Positions 26,852 to 35,960 are shown, numbered from the stretch's first letter. The stretch is 64,000 nucleotides of DNA from Bog-756 sp963738545 (GCA_963738545.1 CAVTXA010000009.1:62001-126000), one strand, 5' to 3'. The notes: a model not told the origin generated them from the letters alone. Translations and numbers: made by a program.

Positions 26852-27966
26852 ATCTCCGGTCCCCGGCCCCCGAGAGGCTGGCCGGTTACGGGGATGGGGT
26901 CTCCCCCCTCAGGACTGGTGACGGTCTCCAGATGACGCTCGGCGGCGATTTCCGGGTTCAGTCGTCCGAGTTCGTCCAGATGTTCCGCTGCATCGGCTGC
27001 GGTAACTCCCTTGATCCCCAGGCGGTAGGCGTCGGCAATGCCGCCGATCTTCATTGTGGGATCAGCGGCCACGTCGTAGGCGGCGTCGATTCCTCCCGAA
27101 AGGAGCTTCCCCTGCGTTGGGTGGTCGACAATGAACTTCTGGCCCACAGCCTCCCGTCCGACGCTCATGTGGGCGGCGTTCAACTGTTGGACGGCCGACT
27201 TCACTTCGGGGGATTGGATCTGGGTTACGAGAGCCTGCCTCTGAGCAGCTGGTGTGCTGCTGACGAGGGATTGCTCAGAGTCTCCGGAGGCGATGGCCTT
27301 CGCTACCTTGAAGGTTGAGGGGTTCATGGTCTTCTGAATCGCGGCCTCAATGGCCGGATCGAACGTCTGCTCACCGTTTGAGGTTTCTCGCCAGTCCCTG
27401 GCCCACTCGGAGGGACTGAACATCAAACCGAAGGAAGCCCACCCACCTCCGGCCCCGGCACCTCGGGCCTGATTTGCCACCTGCGAGATTGACTCCCCGC
27501 TTTGGAGCATGGCGTCTTCGGAGTTGACATGCCCGGCGCGGATGGTGTGCTGGATGGCTCTCAAGGGCACGCCCAAGACGGTCAGGGGTTCCTTAGCCAG
27601 GCTCTTGCCCACCTGACCGACGAAACTCAGGGCAGAACTGGCGTCCTTCGTGACGTCTCCGAGGACGTGCCCCCAGAAGCCTGTGGGGTGGGCTGTGGCG
27701 GGGTCGGGGGGTGGCGAGTAGCCCAACGAGACAAGACGTCCTTGTTCGGCGTGGTTGGCTCCGTTCCAGTAGGACAACTGCTGGGAGATCGGGGCTTTGC
27801 GGAGCCCGTCGACCAAGTTTGTGGTGTTGCCGACATTGGCGGTGGCTGCGGCGTACTGCACGGCTTGCTGGTTGTTGGTGCTTGCCACTCCCGCCGAGAC
27901 GGCTGTGCCGGCGTCGAGGTTGGGGGCAACGCCGATTGCGGCCTGGATCTGATCGGGGGTCGGCAC
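26845..27966 (-). CDS. Unknown element protein, Ala/Gln-rich, virion-like
   Basis: 373 residues, intact. GTG 27966 overlaps the TAG of the gene before it; its own TGA overlaps the GTG of the giant gene after it, so the three are translationally coupled. The N terminus is Ala/Gln/Asn-rich, the centre has a hydrophobic/Gly stretch (residues ~85-160) and the C-terminal half is helical and charged. I recognise no domain. Together with its partner it may have been the N-terminal part of a single very large protein. Confidence 0.65.
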   Translation of the reverse strand: MPTPDQIQAAIGVAPNLDAGTAVSAGVASTNNQQAVQYAAATANVGNTTNLVDGLRKAPISQQLSYWNGANHAEQGRLVSLGYSPPPDPATAHPTGFWGHVLGDVTKDASSALSFVGQVGKSLAKEPLTVLGVPLRAIQHTIRAGHVNSEDAMLQSGESISQVANQARGAGAGGGWASFGLMFSPSEWARDWRETSNGEQTFDPAIEAAIQKTMNPSTFKVAKAIASGDSEQSLVSSTPAAQRQALVTQIQSPEVKSAVQQLNAAHMSVGREAVGQKFIVDHPTQGKLLSGGIDAAYDVAADPTMKIGGIADAYRLGIKGVTAADAAEHLDELGRLNPEIAAERHLETVTSPEGGDPIPVTGQPLGGRGPEMW

Positions 27967-29298
27967 TAGAACGGCCTCGCCGCTGAGGTGACGTTCGGGT
28001 CAGAGCCGAGGGGGCGAGCGTTGGTCCCGTTGCTTGAGAAGGCGTTCATCATCAGGGCCGCGGCATTGGAGACCTGATGGGCCAGGTAGGCGTTGGTGTC
28101 GTTGTTGACGGCATAGTTCCCGGCTGCAGCGGTCGGAGAGGCGATGCCCTGAATCTCGGGGATGTTGTTCTGGTCTACGAAGGTGACCCCGTTCGGATTG
28201 ACCGAAGACGCGTGCTGCTGTTGGAGCGTCTGGTACTGAGAGGTGAAATCTGCAAGTTGGGCGGCAGAAGGGGCGAAGCCGAGATCTGCCTCAAACGCTG
28301 ACCGCAGATCGGGCGCGAGTTGTCCTTGGGTGTCCTGAATGACCTGGGTGGCTTGTTTCGCCGCCGCGGTCCCAGATGCGTTTTCAGCGTCGGAGAGTGT
28401 CTGACCAGGCTGGTAGGACGGATTCCCCGCTGCCTGCTTGCTCAGGAACTGGCTCCAATTGACGAGTTGTCCCTGAGCGTTCGCCGCCGAGGTGGCCTGA
28501 AGAGCCTGTCCAAGCGCCTTGATCGTGTAGGTGTCGAGGTTGCCCTCTTTGATCTTGGTCGGGTCATTGGTCTCTGGCGCGTCATAGAAGCCCGCCTGGA
28601 GAAGCTGAGCCTGAAGTTGGGAGACGGCGGTGGTGGACTTGAGCGCCCCGAGGATTCCCGTGGCGACCTTCTGCCATGGCTGATACTGGGCGTTCGTCTT
28701 CGACGTCGTGTCGTTGGTGGGGACGTGCAGCGCGTCGGCAATTTCGTGCCCATGCGGTCGGGTCGTCAAGGGACTTCGGAGCCTTGTAGCCGATATCCGC
28801 CTCTCCGGGAGCGAGGTTTGCTCCGGTGACGTGGGCGACGATCTGGCCGAACACGGCATTGTCGAGGGATTGCGAGGACTCGGGAGAGCCCTTTTTGCCC
28901 TTGATGGGAGCCATTTCCTGGGAAATGCCGTACTTGGGGGCAAGGAACGCAATAATCTGCTCTTCCTTGCTCTGACCCTTTACCGGCTTGAGTCCCAAGC
29001 GCTGGGCGATGTTTCCGACCAGGACGTTGGGAGACAACTGCGATATGTGCTGGTCGCTCGTTGACCCCACGTAGAGCTGCTGACTGTCGGTGTTCTGGTC
29101 ATAGCCCCAAGTCGCAGGGGACGAGACGGGGTTGATCCAGGACCGAATCGGCTGATCGGTGACGTTGGCGGCGTCGGGGTTCTGACCAGCGCCCCCCGCT
29201 GCTCCTCCGGGGGAGCCCTGGAATGTCCCTAGACCTCCCGATGCGTTGGTCGATCCTCCTGCGGTCCACGCCTGGCTGACTGGTGCTTTTGTTGCCAT
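27966..29298 (-). pseudogene. Element structural-like protein, one frameshift
   Basis: ATG 29298 with AGGAG starts M-A-T-K-A-P-V-S-Q; the first ~175 residues are Gly/Ser/Asn-rich, then helical. At a GGG run (28749-28751) the frame goes wrong after D-D-P-T-A-W; a +1 shift resumes H-E-I-A-D-A-L-H-V-P and runs to a TAG at 27966-27968, about 443 residues in all. The second half has a segment V-S-Q-L-Q-A-Q-L-L-Q-A-G-F-Y, resembling the repeat helices of peptidoglycan-binding or large virion proteins from environmental phages (from memory, unverified). Confidence 0.6.
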
Positions 29299-29334
29299 TA
29301 GTTCATCTCCTGGGGTTATCGGAATGAAGAAGAG

Positions 29335-30342
29335 TTACCGCTTTACGGCCCCGAACGACTGCTCAATCTGATTAACCAATGAGTACGCCTGGTCAATCGC
29401 ACCCTGCGTCTTGGAGAATCCGAAGGCCGGGTTCTGCATCAGGTTCTTGTTGAACTGGTCGGTGTTGACCGGAGTCTTGGTGCCGTCCGGATTGGTCGTG
29501 AGAAGAGCGGCCTGGTACTTGGGGTCGGTCCAATCAACCGTCCCTGACAAGGAAAGGGTCTTCTGGGCTTGTGCGGTGTAGGGCTGGAGCCATTGTTGGG
29601 GAGTCATGCCCTGGTCGATGGCGGTTTTCATCCACGGATACTGAATGGCTGCCTGTTGCCCGAGGTAGTTCGAGAGGGACGACTGAAGCTGCTGAGCGGT
29701 CCAGCCCGAATGAACCGCGTCGGTTGTCCACCAGTCGATCATCGATGAATCCGCGGTCTGGAGGTACTGCCCAGCAACGTTTTGGATGGTCTGCATGAAG
29801 GTGGCCGCATCGCCCTGGTTGGTGGTGCCGTAAGGGGTCCCGGTGGCGTCGTAGGCCTGTTGAGTGTGCTGCTGGATCTCCTGCGTGTTCCATTGGCCGA
29901 TGGCTGCCTGAGTGGCGAGGCTGGTCAACTGTGCGTCGCTGAGATTCACCCCAGATATCTGGGCGTACTAGGTGACCAACCCCTTGTTCTGGTCAATCAG
30001 GTTGTTGTAGGAGGCCGGGTCGGTTTTCTGGAGGTTGATAATTGAACCGGCTTGAGCGCCGTACTGCTGCCACCACTGGGTCTGATAGAGAGCGCCGTCG
30101 ATCTGCCCCTGCCCCCAGCCATTGACGGCAGCGGAGACGAGAATGGCCTTCAGCTCGGGGATGTCGAGCATCCACGCGACGTCGGCGTAGCTGCTCTGCA
30201 CGTAGGCGTACGCTCCGCCGTTCGTATTGAACTGCTGCATGGCCCAGGCTTCCTGCTGGGCTACCGAGTCGGTGGCTTCGTTGGGATCGGCGTTTACGTT
30301 GGCCGGGGGTGCTCCCAGTGGGTCAACAATTCCATTTGCCAT
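29335..30342 (-). pseudogene. Gln/Trp-rich element protein with in-frame amber stop
   Basis: ATG 30342 (AGGAG site) opens a frame that reads to N-K-G-L-V-T, then TAG at 29968-29970, then continues in the same frame Y-A-Q-I-S-G-V-N-L-S-D-A-Q-L to a stop at 29335: 335 residues if read through. Both halves have the same character: Gln/Trp-rich helices with repeated W-W or W-T-A-Q-Q-L motifs (Y-Q-T-Q-W-W-Q-Q-Y; I-D-W-W-T-T-D), seen in large virion proteins of actinophages as I recall. A GTG at 29949 could restart translation of the second half. Confidence 0.65.
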
Positions 30343-30360
30343 TTCGGGCTCCTATCTGAA

Positions 30361-30675
30361 TCAGCGGATGTAGATCGAGCCGGCCAAAGTTCCGGCTCCG
30401 ACGACCTTGACGTAGATCCCCCCGTTGACGTGGACGTCGGGAAGGTCGCCTAGTGGGGTGGAACCGAGGGCGGCGAGTTGGAAGACAGCGACCACATTCC
30501 CTGTGGCACTCCCTCCGTCTCTGATCTCTATGCGTGTCGCGGTGCCTGCTGTCTCTGCAATCGAGACTCCCGAAAGGGTGGCGTAGCCCGAAGTGGGTTG
30601 AGGCCCGACCTGCGCCGATGCTCCAGCGGTTGCGGGACACGGGAAGGGTGTTGAGAAGCTGCTTAGCTGGCTCAT
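30361..30675 (-). CDS. Small beta-rich phage-type protein
   Basis: 104 residues from the ATG at 30675, which overlaps the upstream TGA (TGATG). The sequence alternates polar and hydrophobic residues with R-I-E-I-R-D-G-G-S-A-T-G and ends G-G-I-Y-V-K-V-V-G-A-G-T-L-A-G-S-I-Y-I-R. That pattern matches small beta-sandwich proteins often found among phage structural genes. It is intact. Head decoration or fibre-tip roles are possible; none is shown. Confidence 0.6.
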   Translation of the reverse strand: MSQLSSFSTPFPCPATAGASAQVGPQPTSGYATLSGVSIAETAGTATRIEIRDGGSATGNVVAVFQLAALGSTPLGDLPDVHVNGGIYVKVVGAGTLAGSIYIR

Positions 30676-31004
30676 CAATCTCCCCTGACGGGAAGTCCCC
30701 AGTTGCGGGCCATGTTGCGGACCTCTTCCGCTGATGGTTCAGGGTTTGCGGTCCAGATCTCCGAGCCGTTCAACGCGCTACGGAACAGGTTGCCCATCGG
30801 ACCGTCCATCTCAACCCCGGATTCCATGATGGCGATCTCCCGCTTGGCGTTTCTGAGTCGCTCTTCGGTCTCTTCGACGTTTGCTGTCCGACCGATATCG
30901 GCCAACCTCCTCAACTCCCTGATATCGGTGATCTCTGACTCGTCGTCGCTTTCGGGTAACTCTGGGCTGGCGCTATAGGGGTTGTAATTCCTCTGCCCGG
31001 TCAT
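30675..31004 (-). CDS. Unknown charged element protein
   Basis: 109 residues from ATG 31004, whose ATGA overlaps the stop of the repaired upstream frame. N terminus Asn/Pro/Ser-rich and acidic (S-D-D-E-S-E-I), then a probable coiled coil rich in Arg/Glu at residues ~30-65 (E-L-R-R-L...E-E-T-E-E-R-L-R-N-A-K-R-E). The end reads A-R-N-W-G-L-P-V-R-G-D. No family recognised. The longer frame to 31079 has no better start. Confidence 0.6.
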   Translation of the reverse strand: MTGQRNYNPYSASPELPESDDESEITDIRELRRLADIGRTANVEETEERLRNAKREIAIMESGVEMDGPMGNLFRSALNGSEIWTANPEPSAEEVRNMARNWGLPVRGD

Positions 31005-31325
31005 CGGCCGCTGCCCTTCTTCGGAAGGACTTTGCCCGTGCTGGCATTCGGAGGCTTGATCGTGGATGGCGCTACCCACGGCTCGACGTTGACATGGCCT
31101 GGCGCTTCCGCAGCGAACTTCGGTGCAGCGTTGAAAGGTCCCGTGGTAGGCCGCTTAGGGGCGCTCAGGATGGATTTGTCGATGGGATCGATCGTCTTCT
31201 TGTTGGGCGGCGTGCTCCCAGGTTCGGGGTGGCCTTGTGAGCCGCGGTGACCTTGGTCTTACCTGCGGGCGGGACGTGTGCCGGGGGTGGCTTCCTGAAC
31301 GGTGTGGGTGCCTTCTTCGGTGGCA
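31001..31325 (-). pseudogene. Lys/Pro-rich small element protein, frameshifted
   Basis: ATG 31325 with an AAAGGA site starts M-P-P-K-K-A-P-T-P-F-R-K. About 37 codons on, near 31212-31219, the frame shifts: the original frame ends quickly in Arg-rich junk. The -1 frame reads P-P-N-K-K-T-I-D-P-I-D-K-S-I-L and runs to G-K-V-L-P-K-K-G-S-G-R and a TGA overlapping the next ATG. Repaired length about 107 residues, basic and Pro-rich. Function unknown. Confidence 0.55.
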
Positions 31326-31723
31326 TTGAATGTCCTTTCGATTGAGGGTGAAAGATTTTCGGAGAGCTGTCGACAGCGCTGACCTGCAACCGACAGCCCC
31401 CCGAAACTGGGCTACCGACTGGGACGCCGAAGACGGTGGTTTTTGCGCCGGTCCAGATGAAGCGGGGGTCTCCCTGATGGGCACGGAGCGCGGCTCGCCG
31501 GATGTACTCGCCGCCTATGTCCTCGTCCCTGGCTCCGGCATCCATTCCGTCTTTGAGGACCTGGCGAACGAGATCCCTCGGGCCGACAGAGTTGGGGTCG
31601 TACGTCGGTTCGGGTTCCTGACCGGGGCTCTCCGGGGTCTGCTCAGCCTGCTCGGCTATCTGTCGACGGTGCTCGTTCACCATCTGAATTTCGTCTGGGG
31701 TCGAATTCGTCGGTAGTGGCCAT
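31326..31723 (-). pseudogene. Small helical element protein, frameshifted at a C4 run
   Basis: ATG 31723 with AGGAGA begins M-A-T-T-D-E-F-D-P. At 31697-31700 one surplus base moves the sense into another frame: D-E-I-Q-M-V-N-E-H-R-R-Q-I-A-E-Q-A-E-Q-T-P-E and onward through a charged helical part (R-D-L-V-R-Q-V-L-K-D-G-M). No stop occurs before the next gene's ATG at 31325, so the 3' boundary is nominal and a further lesion is possible. Confidence 0.5.
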
Positions 31724-31728
31724 GGTTT

Positions 31729-31962
31729 TCAATCTCCTGTCTCTTGGTTTGGTTGCATCTGAATCTCGCGGCCCCCGGCAAGGCTCCGCCAGGGTGTCCA
31801 CGTCGTGGGCCAGACCTGCGCCAGCGGGGGGTGCCAACCTGGGGCGTCGGGTTGCTGCCGATTGGCAACGACCTTTGGGGCCTCTTCCACCACTGCGGTG
31901 TCCCTCATAACCACCACTCGCCTAGCGGGAACACGGATCTGGGTCACCTCGCCACCCCCCAC
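31729..31962 (-). CDS. Small unknown element protein
   Basis: 77 residues starting with a GTG inside the last codons of the DUF3987 gene (19-base overlap). Begins V-G-G-G-E-V-T-Q-I-R-V-P-A-R-R-V-V-V; Trp/Pro-rich centre; ends Q-P-N-Q-E-T-G-D. No domain recognised. It is placed between the replication protein and the structural-like genes and is the same strand. Confidence 0.45.
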   Translation of the reverse strand: MGGGEVTQIRVPARRVVVMRDTAVVEEAPKVVANRQQPDAPGWHPPLAQVWPTTWTPWRSLAGGREIQMQPNQETGD

Positions 31963-33401
31963 GGTTCCTCGTCGTAGAGATCCGGCTCATCGGGAGGAAG
32001 CGGGACTTCCTCCGCTTTGTCCGCTTTGTCCGCATGAGAGCTAAGCACCGTCACCTTGCGAGGTCGCCCATCGGTCTTCTCTTCACGAGTGGCGATAAGA
32101 CCCTTGCGGTCGAGATAGTCGAGCGCGGCACGCAACTCGCCAGCCGTTGCGTGTCCAGCGCAAGCCCTGTCCAGGCCCCGACCATCAAGACCTGCGGCTC
32201 CTGCGGCATCGAGAGCAGCCTTGATCTTGTCTGCCACGGGGTTACCGGACAGATCTCCAAAGATGTAGGCCGCCGACTGGCGGCAGTACTCCCAGACGGA
32301 CCACGCGGCCTCCAGATGGCACAGCTCGATCACCTTGGACCCGTCCGTCAGCGTGTACAGAACGGAGAGACGGAGTACCTGGGCGGCGTCCCGGCCGATG
32401 ACCGCAGCCAAAAGACCTCCCGGCTCGTCGTCGGCCATCTTGTAGTACAGGGTCTCCCATCGCCTCTCGGCTTCAGGAGATCGGGAGAGGATTCCTAAGC
32501 TACGGGCCTTCCCTAGGGCGTCACGTGTCTTCTTGCCGAGGCGACCGATAGCGTCGCTGCCGAGTTTGCCCCCTGACGGCAGGAACTTGGACCTCCGGAC
32601 CATTACGAAGCAGTGGCGGTTGGCGTACCCGTTCGCCATCTCCACGTCGGTGAGCTTGGCCCGCAGTTCCTCCTGCGTCACGTGACCGAGCATCGAGACG
32701 GAGGCGTTGTCGGCGGTGACCGTTCCGGACCCACGGGTCCTGACGGCCAGGGTTTCGCCGTCCCATGCCTGGCGAAGAAGCGGGGAGAGAGTGGACCCAT
32801 CACGCTTGCCAACTCCGAGAATCCGTGCCCACTCTGGCTCGTAAACCAGAAGTCGGCCCTCGGAGTCGTCAGCGGCAGCGGCATCGACCAGGGCCTCCCC
32901 GGAGCCAAATCCCCCGACGATCCCCTTCTCCACAAAACGCCCATCAGCCTCAGCGAAGATACGTCGCACCTGCGCCCAGGTTGTCCCCTTCCTGGCTTTG
33001 CTGGAGTCACCGACCATCACGGAAAAAAGACGACCGGGGTGTGGTGCCCCTTCTGCTTCTGCGTGAGGATCACGCCCGACAGCGGCTCCAAAGGCGGTGA
33101 GGTAAGTGACCAGGAGCCCGACCGGGTCTGACTCCGTTTGCTCCTTCAGCGTCCTCACAACCTCTCCCGGCAAGCCGTACCAAGCGGCGTCCTTCATCGC
33201 CGGCCAGCCTGGTGGGGGCTGCGGACAAAGCGGAACATGCGGAAGAAGCCCACTTGCGGCGGACCCAGAATGCGGATTAAGCGGAATTGGGTCTGGGGTG
33301 CCGAGACCATGCAAGTGCTCAATCCGCTGGTGGAGCGCAGTGAACGCTGCGCTTGTAGCGGGGTCAGCGCTAGCGGTGAGCTGTCGTTCTTGCATACTCA
33401 T
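31944..33401 (-). CDS. DUF3987-type replication protein (P-loop, helicase/primase-like)
   Basis: 485 residues, intact. The N-terminal half has a P-loop-like G-D-S-S-K-A-R-K-G-T (residues ~131-140), followed by V-G-G-F-G-S-G-E-A and acidic strand L-L-V-Y-E-P-E-W. This is the pattern of DUF3987/YfjI-like proteins that act with primases in plasmids, phages and islands. The C-terminal ~100 residues look like a winged helix (A-A-L-D-Y-L-D-R-K-G-L-I-A-T-R). It is the best candidate for element replication. Downstream of the excisionase-like gene, in the same operon. Confidence 0.65.
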   Translation of the reverse strand: MSMQERQLTASADPATSAAFTALHQRIEHLHGLGTPDPIPLNPHSGSAASGLLPHVPLCPQPPPGWPAMKDAAWYGLPGEVVRTLKEQTESDPVGLLVTYLTAFGAAVGRDPHAEAEGAPHPGRLFSVMVGDSSKARKGTTWAQVRRIFAEADGRFVEKGIVGGFGSGEALVDAAAADDSEGRLLVYEPEWARILGVGKRDGSTLSPLLRQAWDGETLAVRTRGSGTVTADNASVSMLGHVTQEELRAKLTDVEMANGYANRHCFVMVRRSKFLPSGGKLGSDAIGRLGKKTRDALGKARSLGILSRSPEAERRWETLYYKMADDEPGGLLAAVIGRDAAQVLRLSVLYTLTDGSKVIELCHLEAAWSVWEYCRQSAAYIFGDLSGNPVADKIKAALDAAGAAGLDGRGLDRACAGHATAGELRAALDYLDRKGLIATREEKTDGRPRKVTVLSSHADKADKAEEVPLPPDEPDLYDEEPWGVAR

Positions 33402-33619
33402 GGGATTTGCTCGCCCATGAAGTAACGCTCCAACTGGGCGATCCTGTCTTCCAATCGGGCGATGCGGGTTAGGAGGTCGCCTTCATTCCGGCACTTCTTC
33501 TCGTAGTCGGAGAAGTACTTTGTGGCACCCCTTACGCTATTGTTGGGACGGGTCGTGGAGGACCTAACTTGTGAGCCAGCGCCGCCATTAGGCGGCGCTG
33601 CTCCGCGTTCGGGCCTCAT
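33398..33619 (-). CDS. Small coiled-coil element protein
   Basis: 73 residues. ATG 33619 overlaps the end of the excisionase-like gene; its TGA overlaps the start region of the gene downstream. Basic Asn/Arg/Gly-rich N terminus, then a heptad-like helix L-L-T-R-I-A-R-L-E-D-R-I-A-Q-L-E-R. Tight overlaps on both sides support it as real. Function unknown. Confidence 0.55.
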   Translation of the reverse strand: MRPERGAAPPNGGAGSQVRSSTTRPNNSVRGATKYFSDYEKKCRNEGDLLTRIARLEDRIAQLERYFMGEQIP

Positions 33620-33861
33620 TTGCCCTCAGCCATTTTCCGGGCCATGAAATCATCCAGCGCTTCGGCAGCGATCAACCGACGAGCCCCGATGGTGAAGCTC
33701 TTCAGTTCCCCGGTGCCGATCAGCTCGTAGGTCTTTGTCAGCCCAAGCCCCAGCTTCTGAGCGGCAGTCGGGACTCCGAAGGCAAGTGGTTCGGCGTCGG
33801 GGTGGCGACGTTGGGCACGGTTTACACCTGGCGTCTGGGCCAGGATTTGGGAGATGGTCAC
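33616..33861 (-). CDS. xis: Excisionase-like MerR-type HTH protein
   Basis: 81 residues; GTG 33861 preceded by AGGAGG. The second half has the excisionase/HTH_17 fold: T-A-A-Q-K-L-G-L-G-L-T-K-T-Y-E-L-I-G-T-G-E-L followed by the wing F-T-I-G-A-R-R-L-I-A. Such proteins bend attachment sites for excision or act as small regulators. First gene of the long leftward operon, so a link of excision to replication is plausible. It could instead be only a repressor. Confidence 0.75.
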   Translation of the reverse strand: MTISQILAQTPGVNRAQRRHPDAEPLAFGVPTAAQKLGLGLTKTYELIGTGELKSFTIGARRLIAAEALDDFMARKMAEGK

Positions 33862-34165
33862 AGGCTGTACCTCCTGGAAATGGGGTATATCGACAAGGTG
33901 CCAAGACCACTATGACGGCCTCCAGCACCGAGCGCAATCACCTATGAAGGCCTGCGGGTGTCTACGATTTGTCACGAAAAGGAAGTAACTGTTTGAAGTT
34001 GCCTCCAAGCGCCGGTATATGCCGGTTTAGAGTGGCAAGAACGAGCAAAATCCGACAGAAAAAACTTTGATAAATCTTCAGATTTCTTTGTCTGGCTGTG
34101 TTGTCCGTGCCTGGGTCGGGCCGCCCGACCTGGGATGAAGGCTCTGGGCGCGGCGGCCGCACCTG

Positions 34166-34182
34166 GGCTGGAGCCTCCAGCC
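34166..34182. repeat. Perfect inverted repeat GGCTGGAG-C-CTCCAGCC
   Basis: 8-base arms around one central base, midway between two divergent transcription units of the element. Size and symmetry suit an operator for a dimeric HTH repressor; a small hairpin is the alternative. Confidence 0.5.
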
Positions 34183-34415
34183 TGGGGTTGGGGGGTGGAA
34201 AATCCTCTCCTTGGTTACCTTTGAAGAATCGACTTGCGGATGACACATACCCGGTTCTCAACCGCGCTGGCTTTCGGCTTGGCTGACTTGGCTACCGCTG
34301 AGAGTTGTCGAGCCAGCCGCAAAGAACTGATGACTATGGGGTGGTCCGAGGTCACCATCCGTAGGGATGTCGAGAGTGGTGTGTGTTGGGTGGATCACAC
34401 CCCCCGGATTGCCTG

Positions 34416-34444
34416 TTGTACCTGTTGACCTGCTGTGTTACACT
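34416..34444 (+). promoter_or_regulatory. Promoter of the serine recombinase gene
   Basis: TTGTAC (34416-34421), 17 bases, TACACT (34439-34444). The ribosome-binding site AGGAGG follows at 34467 and ATG at 34478. A second TTGACC at 34425 lies inside the spacer. Similar CTGTTGTA/CTGTTGAC/CTGCTGTG steps in the region could be repressor contacts. Confidence 0.6.
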
Positions 34445-34477
34445 AATCGTGAGTAGAGTAACGGACAGGAGGCGGAA

Positions 34478-35213
34478 ATGGGACAGTCCAAGCAACGGGT
34501 GATCGGCTACCTCAGAGTGTCGACAGCGGGACAGGCGAAGGATGGATTCGGACTAGCGGCCCAGCGAACCGAGATCACCTCGTTCGCTAAGGCCAATGGT
34601 CTGACCGTGACCGCGTGGTACCAGGACGCCGGCCTATCGGGCACCTTGGATGCCGTAGACCGTCCGGGGCTCACTGACGCTGTAGCGGCCCTACAACCTC
34701 CACCAGAGGCCACAGGGCTCGTTGTAGCTCGCCTGGACCGACTGGCTCGCAAGCTGCATATCCAGGAGTCCATCCTGCAAAGCGTCTGGCGTGCGAAGGG
34801 GAAGGTCTACTCCGCTGACACCGGGGAGATCCTGGAGGACGACCCCGACGACCCGATGCGGACGTTCTTCCGTCAGGTGATGGGAGGTATCGCCCAGCTC
34901 GACCGAGCGACCACCATCAAGAAGCTGAGGGACGGCAGGCGGGCAAAGGTTGCAGAGGGTGGCTACGGGGGCGGTAGGCCCGCCTACGGCCTGAAGGCAG
35001 AGGGCAAGGAACTGGTCACCAACCCTGAGGAAGAGGCGATCCTGACGAAGGTGAAGGCCCTACGGGGGAAGGGTGCCAGGCTACCGGGAGATCGGTGCGG
35101 GACTAGTCGAGGCTGGTCTGATGCCACGCTCGGGCAAGGAGTGGAACCCAACCAAATACGGAGAATCGCTCAGAAGTGTGGGGTTGCCTGAGAGTCAGAG
35201 TGATTCGCTTTGA
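34478..35213 (+). pseudogene. Serine recombinase/resolvase, frameshifted C terminus
   Basis: Small serine recombinase. The N-terminal catalytic domain is complete: Y-L-R-V-S-T-A-G-Q with the nucleophilic Ser (residue ~15), then D-A-G-L-S-G and V-A-R-L-D-R-L-A-R. The frame is open to 35191, but from about 35078-35084 (after R-G-K-G-A) its residues are nonsense. The +1 frame gives Y-R-E-I-G-A-G-L-V-E-A-G-L-M-P-R-S-G-K-E-W and ends at TGA 35211-35213. It would be ~244 residues when repaired. A second recombinase type besides the tyrosine integrase suggests dimer resolution or inversion rather than integration. Confidence 0.75.
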
Positions 35214-35456
35214 TTCGGTGTGACTTCAGAGAAAAACTTTGAATCGCTTTTTAAGTTGCTGGCAGTGAGCGGGTGGAAGTCCAGGTCAGTACTTGTACAC
35301 CGTGTCTGAATCATTACTTCTTGTCTGCGGAAACCCAGACAAAAACTGTGACCCTGTCTAGTTGCTATTCATATAGGTGGAACTGGCACTTACGAGGCTC
35401 TGAACTGGGACGATACGACTGGCTTGGGAATCAGAGGATTGCCGCTGACGTAGCGT

Positions 35457-35462
35457 TACGCT
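35457..35462 (+). promoter_or_regulatory. -10 element before the 35469 HTH gene
   Basis: TACGCT, 6 bases, ATG 35469: a leaderless layout inside the element. The 250-base gap between 35214 and 35456 is AT-richer than its surroundings and shows nothing else I can support. Confidence 0.5.
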
Positions 35463-35468
35463 GTACAT

Positions 35469-35783
35469 ATGTCTCCCCAGCCACGAATGGGCCGTCCTAA
35501 GACCACCTGGAAGCCGGAAAAGGACGCCTTCGTCAGTCACGCTAGGAACTCGAACGTAACGGAGAACATCCTGGCTATGGTCCTGGCTGGTGCCCACAAC
35601 TACCCGAACCCGGCCATTCGACTCTCTGTCACTGATGCTGTGCTGCACCTTGAACCTGAGTTGAGATTGGCACGTCAGGGCGCGGTCATGGAACTCAGGG
35701 AGATTGGCCGCAGTTGGGTGGAGATCGGTAAGGTTTTGGGCGTGAGCCGACAGAGGGCTTGGCAGATCGGAAACGGGCGATGA
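35469..35783 (+). CDS. Small HTH protein
   Basis: 104 residues. The C terminus has a sigma-region-4-like helix-turn-helix, R-S-W-V-E-I-G-K-V-L-G-V-S-R-Q-R-A-W-Q-I-G, and the centre a helical part around L-S-V-T-D-A-V-L-H-L-E-P. Probably a DNA-binding regulator of the element. Its TGA overlaps the ATG of the next gene (ATGA), so the two are coupled. Confidence 0.7.
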   Translation: MSPQPRMGRPKTTWKPEKDAFVSHARNSNVTENILAMVLAGAHNYPNPAIRLSVTDAVLHLEPELRLARQGAVMELREIGRSWVEIGKVLGVSRQRAWQIGNGR

Positions 35784-35956
35784 GGGCCTACGGCTCCACT
35801 CCCAACGAGGCGGCCACCGTGCGGCTCGTCAAGTACCTACGGGAGCGGGGAAAGTCCTACCGGGCCATTGGCTGGGAGCTTCTCAGAGCCGGCCACCGTC
35901 CCCGCTCGGGCGAGATCTGGCACGCCAACACCATCCGGCGCATAGCCCAGCGTTGA
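35780..35956 (+). CDS. Free-standing recombinase C-terminal-type HTH protein
   Basis: 58 residues from ATG 35780. L-R-E-R-G-K-S-Y-R-A-I-G-W-E-L-L-R-A-G-H and R-P-R-S-G-E-I-W align with the C-terminal module of the frameshifted serine recombinase 0.7 kb upstream (G-A-x-Y-R-E-I-G-A-G-L-V-E-A-G-L, M-P-R-S-G-K-E-W). It may be a detached DNA-binding module, possibly competing for the same site. Confidence 0.65.
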   Translation: MRAYGSTPNEAATVRLVKYLRERGKSYRAIGWELLRAGHRPRSGEIWHANTIRRIAQR

Positions 35957-35960
35957 CGCG

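Larger units (their letters stand above)
33862..34477. other. Divergent control region of the element (616 bases)
   Basis: Lies between the leftward operon and the rightward recombinase. It holds an AT-rich patch (about 34040-34090), a GCCGGTATAT/GCCGGTTTA near-repeat around 34011-34028, a 17-base perfect dyad (34166-34182) and the recombinase promoter. A 64-codon frame at 34234-34428 has no ribosome-binding site and unconvincing composition. An origin of replication could lie here, but no iterons are visible. Confidence 0.5.

Noticed and set aside
29968..29970. Recoding of TAG as an amino acid in the element
   Set aside because: TAG ends another element gene (27966-27968) in a place where read-through gives nonsense, and host genes such as infB and nusA end with TAG.
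34234..34428. 64-codon plus-strand ORF before the recombinase
   Set aside because: No ribosome-binding site, unusual composition, and its end overlaps the recombinase promoter.
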